64,000 nt of DNA, taken from positions 252,187 to 316,186 of the forward strand of contig NZ_QUNI01000006.1 of NCBI RefSeq assembly GCF_003385115.1. The letters run 5' to 3'. Of the stretch, positions 60,542-64,000 are shown one piece after another. The DNA comes from Flavobacterium aquicola (GTDB lineage: Bacteria > Bacteroidota > Bacteroidia > Flavobacteriales > Flavobacteriaceae). The notes beneath the pieces were generated by a model, which was not told where the DNA came from, searched no databases, and worked only from the letters and a program-made list of their open reading frames with translations. A program made the translations under genes and the position numbers. How positions within the stretch are numbered: position 1 is the stretch's first letter; every line of letters starts with the position of its first letter.

Positions 60542-61366
60542 ATGTTAAAAGAGTTCTCATACAAACAGTTTGGTAATTTAAATTTCACAAAAGAAACATT
60601 TGAAGAAGGAAGACTTGATTCGGTTGACGAACATATCAAAATTATATTTTTGCCAAAAAACGCCATCGTTCAGGTGGATTTTCAGGAGATTGAACTAAAG
60701 ACCGATTCTTTATTGTTCATCAACCCAAAAGTGGTGATAAAACCATGTGAAACCAAAGAAGGTCAGCTGCTGCATTTTAACAGAGATTTTTATTGCATAG
60801 AAATTCATGATCAGGAAGTAGCCTGTGATGGAATTTTGTACAATAATGTATTCGAAATTCCATTCATCTCACTGGACAAAACCCAATCGGAGGATATAAA
60901 AAGTATTGTCAGGGAAATCCAATTTGAAATGAAGAATGAGGATTCAAATACGGAGGAAATGCTTCGCATCCTGTTAAAAACTATTATACTGAAATCGACT
61001 CGGATTTGGAAACAACAGCACCAATTAGCTGAATATGATCAGCAGGCTGATGTGCAGTTTTTGAGGAAGTTCAGTAAATTGGTCGAACAGCATTACAGGA
61101 CACTTCACTCGGTTGCTGATTATGCTGATTTATTGTTTTTAACTCCCAAAAACCTCAGCAAAAAAATTGGACTGGTCAGCAAAAGCACTCCAAATGATAT
61201 TATAAAAGAAAGGATTGTATTAGAAAGTAAAAGACTTCTGGCTCATACAAAAATGACTGTCAAAGAAATTGCCTACAGCCTGAATTACGAAGACGATGCT
61301 TATTTTATTCGATTTTTTACCAAAAACACTGGACTGTCTCCTATTTCATTTCGAAAACAGTTTTAA
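60542..61366 (+). CDS. AraC-family transcriptional regulator
   Basis: 274 residues. The N-terminal half (about 1-130) is a cupin-like sensing domain of no clear ligand. The AraC/XylS DNA-binding domain is at the C-terminus (about 175-274): VADYADLLFLTPKNLSKKIG (first helix-turn-helix), ERIVLESKRLLAHTKMTVKE, and the conserved IAYSLNYEDDAYFIRFFTKN (about 240-259) and FRKQF. It stands alone; targets are not evident. A second, unrelated AraC regulator is encoded on the other strand 211 bases away. Confidence 0.85.
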   Translation: MLKEFSYKQFGNLNFTKETFEEGRLDSVDEHIKIIFLPKNAIVQVDFQEIELKTDSLLFINPKVVIKPCETKEGQLLHFNRDFYCIEIHDQEVACDGILYNNVFEIPFISLDKTQSEDIKSIVREIQFEMKNEDSNTEEMLRILLKTIILKSTRIWKQQHQLAEYDQQADVQFLRKFSKLVEQHYRTLHSVADYADLLFLTPKNLSKKIGLVSKSTPNDIIKERIVLESKRLLAHTKMTVKEIAYSLNYEDDAYFIRFFTKNTGLSPISFRKQF

Positions 61367-61403
61367 AATCTAAGCACTTACTTTAATTTGCCACAGATTA
61401 AAA

Positions 61404-61476
61404 AGATTAAAAGGATTTTTCTTTATTCGCTTTACAAATGCGGACAAAAATTAATTTGTGGAAATCCTTTTAATCT
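61404..61476. repeat. Family D palindrome, copy 2
   Basis: A 15-bp perfect stem (61404-61418 with 61462-61476) flanked by CCACAGATTAAAAAG on the left and CTGCAGC on the right. It resembles the CGCAGATT-containing hairpin at 19266-19319. It lies between the two convergent AraC genes. Confidence 0.6.
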
Positions 61477-61576
61477 GCAGCTAAAAATTTCACAAGCTAA
61501 ATTCAATCATTTAATTATTACTTCGACAAAAAAATATACAATGTGGGCTATAAAGACGGAGAATATGCTGAAACAG

Positions 61577-62410
61577 TTATTGGTACAACGATTTTTTAAA
61601 AGCGCTTGGACTTAAACCTTTGTATTTCTTGAATAATCTATTGAGATGACTAGCATCACTAAATCCTAATTCAATCACGATTTCATTTATCTGCATATCC
61701 GTGTAAGCCAAACGTGTTTCTACCAATTTAAGTTTATAGGCAATAATATAATCCTGTAAACTTTGTCCAATATTAGATTTAAAAAATTCACTTATGTAGT
61801 TAGGAGAAATATTGAATTGCTTGGCTACGTTTTCGGATTTTAATTTCTCGGGCTCATAAATATTTTCATGAAGGTAATGCAGCAACAGCATTGCAATTGA
61901 ATCACCTCTTTGTTTTAAACTTGATGGAGCCATTAAACTTATATTTCTAGCCGCAATAGTAATTATGGTGTTTATTAATTGCTTAATCACTTCTTCCTGC
62001 CCAGGATCCCTGTTGACGTGCTCTCTAATAAGCGCTTCGACCAATGCTCTTATCAATGGCTTGTCGGTGATGGTTTTTAATATACAGCCTGGAAGATGGT
62101 TGTGATTGTTGAAGATGAATTCAAGTTTATGAATCCATTCTGTGCTTTGGGTTCGTAAATAGGACTCATTAAATCTTATGAAGAAGAATTTGCTGGGTTC
62201 ATATATTTCAAAATTGTGAGTATTCTGCGGAAAAATCAGAAACAATTTATTTGGCCCATACGGCAATTTATGGTTATTGATAATCTGGATGCCGCTTCCT
62301 TCTAAAACAAACACCATTTCGAAAAAAGTTTTTTTTCGTTCATTTCTTTCATAAGTGGTCAGTTCGGCCAAATCCAATTCAAACGGTTGGTGTAAATTTT
62401 GAATATCCAT
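61577..62410 (-). CDS. AraC-family transcriptional regulator
   Basis: 277 residues from ATG 62410 (MDIQNLHQPFELDL). A longer frame starts with TTG at 62482 and only 18 bases separate it from the divergent DoxX gene, so the shorter start is preferred. The N-terminus is an AraC-type cupin (FFEMVFVLEGSGIQIINNH, then FPQNTHNFEIYEPSKFFFIR). The DNA-binding domain (about 180-277) has EKLKSENVAKQFNISPNYIS, LQDYIIAYKLKLVETRLAYT and IVIELGFSDASHLNRLFKKY. It is divergent from DoxX and the deacetylase genes, so it may control them (inference). Confidence 0.85.
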   Translation of the reverse strand: MDIQNLHQPFELDLAELTTYERNERKKTFFEMVFVLEGSGIQIINNHKLPYGPNKLFLIFPQNTHNFEIYEPSKFFFIRFNESYLRTQSTEWIHKLEFIFNNHNHLPGCILKTITDKPLIRALVEALIREHVNRDPGQEEVIKQLINTIITIAARNISLMAPSSLKQRGDSIAMLLLHYLHENIYEPEKLKSENVAKQFNISPNYISEFFKSNIGQSLQDYIIAYKLKLVETRLAYTDMQINEIVIELGFSDASHLNRLFKKYKGLSPSAFKKSLYQ

Positions 62411-62500
62411 ACCCGCAAAAATACAAATAGTTCCTTTATAAGTACAAGCAGTCCGCTTTTGTGATTGGTATTTTTGTATCAAACATAAATCATTAGAAAC

Positions 62501-62896
62501 ATGAACACAACATCTTATCTATTATTGCGGCTTGCCATTGGGGCAAGTATGTTTGGACACGGATTAGTTCGGATTCCAAAACTTCAATCTTTTAGCACTT
62601 GGCTGGCTGGCACTTTTGAAAAGTCAATTTTGCCAAGAGAATTAGTAACTCCATTTAGCTATGCTTTGCCTTTCGCCGAATTTTTGGTGGGCTTCCTGCT
62701 ATTAATTGGATTATATACCGAAAAGTCATTAATCGCTGGTGGAATTGTTATGCTTCTGCTTATTTTTGGCACAACATTGATTGAAAACTGGGAAGCATTA
62801 CCATCACAGCTTATTCACATAGTTTTATTTGCATTACTGCTTCAATTTCTTTCCTCAAACGGTTGGTCGCTGGATACTTATTTATCACTAAAATAA
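62501..62896 (+). CDS. DoxX-family membrane protein
   Basis: 131 residues with four transmembrane helices (about 5-25, 45-70, 72-92, 100-120). It starts with LLLRLAIGASMFGHGLVR (about 7-24), then FSYALPFAEFLVGFLLLIGL (about 52-71). DoxX proteins are quinol-oxidase accessory or redox-related membrane proteins; for short bacterial members the role is mostly unknown. It is followed by a polysaccharide deacetylase-like gene five bases later, so they form a two-gene operon divergent from an AraC regulator. Confidence 0.85.
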   Translation: MNTTSYLLLRLAIGASMFGHGLVRIPKLQSFSTWLAGTFEKSILPRELVTPFSYALPFAEFLVGFLLLIGLYTEKSLIAGGIVMLLLIFGTTLIENWEALPSQLIHIVLFALLLQFLSSNGWSLDTYLSLK

Positions 62897-62901
62897 AAAA
62901 G

Positions 62902-63846
62902 ATGGACACAAGGCGTACTTTTATAAAACAAGGCAGTTTGCTTGGAGTGGCTGGCATTATTAATCCTTTGGAGATTTTTGCGCAACCGAAACTTAAAGAA
63001 ACCAGCAAAGAGAAAACAAAATGGAGTGATGGTTCCAGAATGGTTGTATCTATATCAATGCAATTCGAATCGGGCGGACAGCCTGAGAATGCCGAAAGTC
63101 CGTTTCCACAAAATCTGGAAGCTGGATATAAAGATTTACCGGCCGAGACTTGGTATCAATACGGTTATAAAGAAGGTATTCCAAGAATGCTGGACAATTG
63201 GGATAAACTGGGAATAAAAGTGACTTCACATATGGTCGGAACGGCTGTATTAAAAAATCCGGATTTAGCCAAAGAGGTAGTGGACAGAGGTCACGAAGCT
63301 GCAGCGCACGGAATGAACTGGAGTTCTCAGTACAATCTGTCCTATGAAGACGAAAAGAAATTCATAAAAGACGGCGCCGAGGCAATTAAAAAAACAACTG
63401 GTTTTAATCCGGTGGGGTATAATGCCAACTGGCTTCGAAGAGGAGAAAACACTCTGGATATTTTACAGGAATTGGGTTTTAAATATCACATTGATGATCT
63501 GAGCAGGGATGAGCCTTTTATTATTCAGGTAAAAAATAAAGACTTTGTGGTTGTGCCCTATACCTTAAGATGCAACGACATACTGCTGATTGAAGGAAAA
63601 AGTTTTTCTACAGATCAGTTTTTCAATCAAGTAAAAGCAGAATTTGACCAGCTTTATGAAGAAAGTGAATTTAAGAAACGACAGCTTTCTATCAGTTTCC
63701 ATGATCGAATTGGGGGTTCTCCCCAAATGGTAAAAACCGCTTACGACTTGGTCAGATACATTCAAAAACATAAAGGTGTTTCTTTTAAACGCAAAGATGA
63801 AATAGCAGAAATGACATTATTTGATAAGTTAACAATCAAAGATTAA
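62902..63846 (+). CDS. Polysaccharide deacetylase-like (PuuE/NodB-fold) exported protein
   Basis: 314 residues from ATG 62902; an earlier in-frame TTG overlaps DoxX. The N-terminus MDTRRTFIKQGSLLGVAG has a twin-arginine-like RRTFIK and hydrophobic stretch, so it is likely exported. The NodB-fold region shows SISMQFESGGQPENAESP (about 47-64), YGYKEGIPRMLDNWDKLGIK (about 79-98), and EAAAHGMNWSSQYNLSYEDE (about 132-151). That pattern, with HGMNW and no HxxxH zinc motif, resembles the PuuE allantoinase branch of the family rather than true chitin deacetylases. Substrate unknown. Confidence 0.8.
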   Translation: MDTRRTFIKQGSLLGVAGIINPLEIFAQPKLKETSKEKTKWSDGSRMVVSISMQFESGGQPENAESPFPQNLEAGYKDLPAETWYQYGYKEGIPRMLDNWDKLGIKVTSHMVGTAVLKNPDLAKEVVDRGHEAAAHGMNWSSQYNLSYEDEKKFIKDGAEAIKKTTGFNPVGYNANWLRRGENTLDILQELGFKYHIDDLSRDEPFIIQVKNKDFVVVPYTLRCNDILLIEGKSFSTDQFFNQVKAEFDQLYEESEFKKRQLSISFHDRIGGSPQMVKTAYDLVRYIQKHKGVSFKRKDEIAEMTLFDKLTIKD

Positions 63847-63914
63847 TAATACGGTCACTGAGTACTGTTCAATTTGCGGAAGTCCTTTTAATATTTCCGT
63901 TTTCCACTAAACCA

Positions 63915-63987
63915 CTCTGCACTGAAAGTGCAGAGGTTTGTTTTACGAGGGACTGAAAGTCCCTCATTTTTTCATTCGAGAATGAAA
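63915..63987. repeat. Three consecutive hairpins at the window end
   Basis: Stem 1: CTCTGCACT with AGTGCAGAG (63915-63923, 63927-63935). Stem 2: GAGGGACT with AGTCCCTC (63947-63954, 63958-63965), followed by a T run. Stem 3: TTTCATTC with GAATGAAA (63970-63977, 63980-63987). Stems 1 and 2 share the loop context ACT-GAA-AGT. Stem 2 may end the deacetylase transcript. Confidence 0.65.
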
Positions 63988-64000
63988 TTTGAATTATCAT

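Overview
The window looks like a chromosomal segment of a Flavobacterium-like member of the Bacteroidota. The DNA is AT-rich. Several promoters fit the Bacteroidota pattern (TTG, about 19 bases, then TAnnTTTG). Typical lineage genes are present: TamB with lipoprotein TamL, GSCFA, DUF4136, DUF2490, WG-repeat and DUF5522 proteins, a long urocanase and a long aromatic amino acid hydroxylase. Most of it is core chromosome. I see no prophage, complete insertion sequence, CRISPR array or replication origin.

Layout. 0.3-4.3 kb: AI-2E family transporter, a lipoprotein, a small GIY-YIG protein sitting in a nest of palindromic repeats, and a HAD phosphatase. 4.4-7.7 kb: a tight four-gene run (AlkC-like DNA repair protein, FAD monooxygenase, acetyltransferase, DUF1801). 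7.7-13.9 kb: moeA, a Spy-like secreted protein, and a minus-strand run with hemL, a glucosaminidase/LysM lipoprotein, an ACC deaminase-like enzyme and an HEXXH membrane protein, then a DUF5522 mini-gene. 14-21.2 kb: hutU, a DUF4136 lipoprotein, two tandem isoleucine-rich leader peptides with terminators in front of an ilvN-like gene and ilvA, a truncated hemoglobin and a phenylalanine hydroxylase. 21.3-35.2 kb, mostly minus strand: DUF4230, tamL-tamB, GSCFA, a frameshifted lipoprotein gene beside an intact relative, and alaS. 35.4-41.6 kb: M23 peptidase, MerR regulator, LemA plus two TPM-domain proteins, and a WG-repeat protein.

41.7-50.9 kb is the most interesting region. An Rrf2 regulator with a cysteine cluster is followed by a 36-residue peptide ending in MCCMCMC, a TonB-dependent receptor, a complete Pst-type ABC transporter (binding protein, two permeases, ATPase) without phoU, a DUF2490 protein and a ChrA-family (chromate/sulfate) transporter. 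An inverted repeat overlaps the promoter, and half of it is repeated exactly just before the receptor gene. I infer a cysteine- or sulfur-responsive oxyanion uptake locus rather than a phosphate system.

51-64 kb: a Spy-like protein with an outer-membrane barrel protein, the GTPases Der and Era, two tandem initiator tRNA genes, a small SPFH/Arc cassette bounded by inverted copies of one terminator-like sequence, a PRC-barrel/small membrane protein pair, two AraC regulators, and a DoxX/polysaccharide-deacetylase pair.

Intergenic regions carry several dispersed palindromic families, called A to D here. Family B has a hairpin whose stem sequence differs in all three copies while its base pairing is kept.
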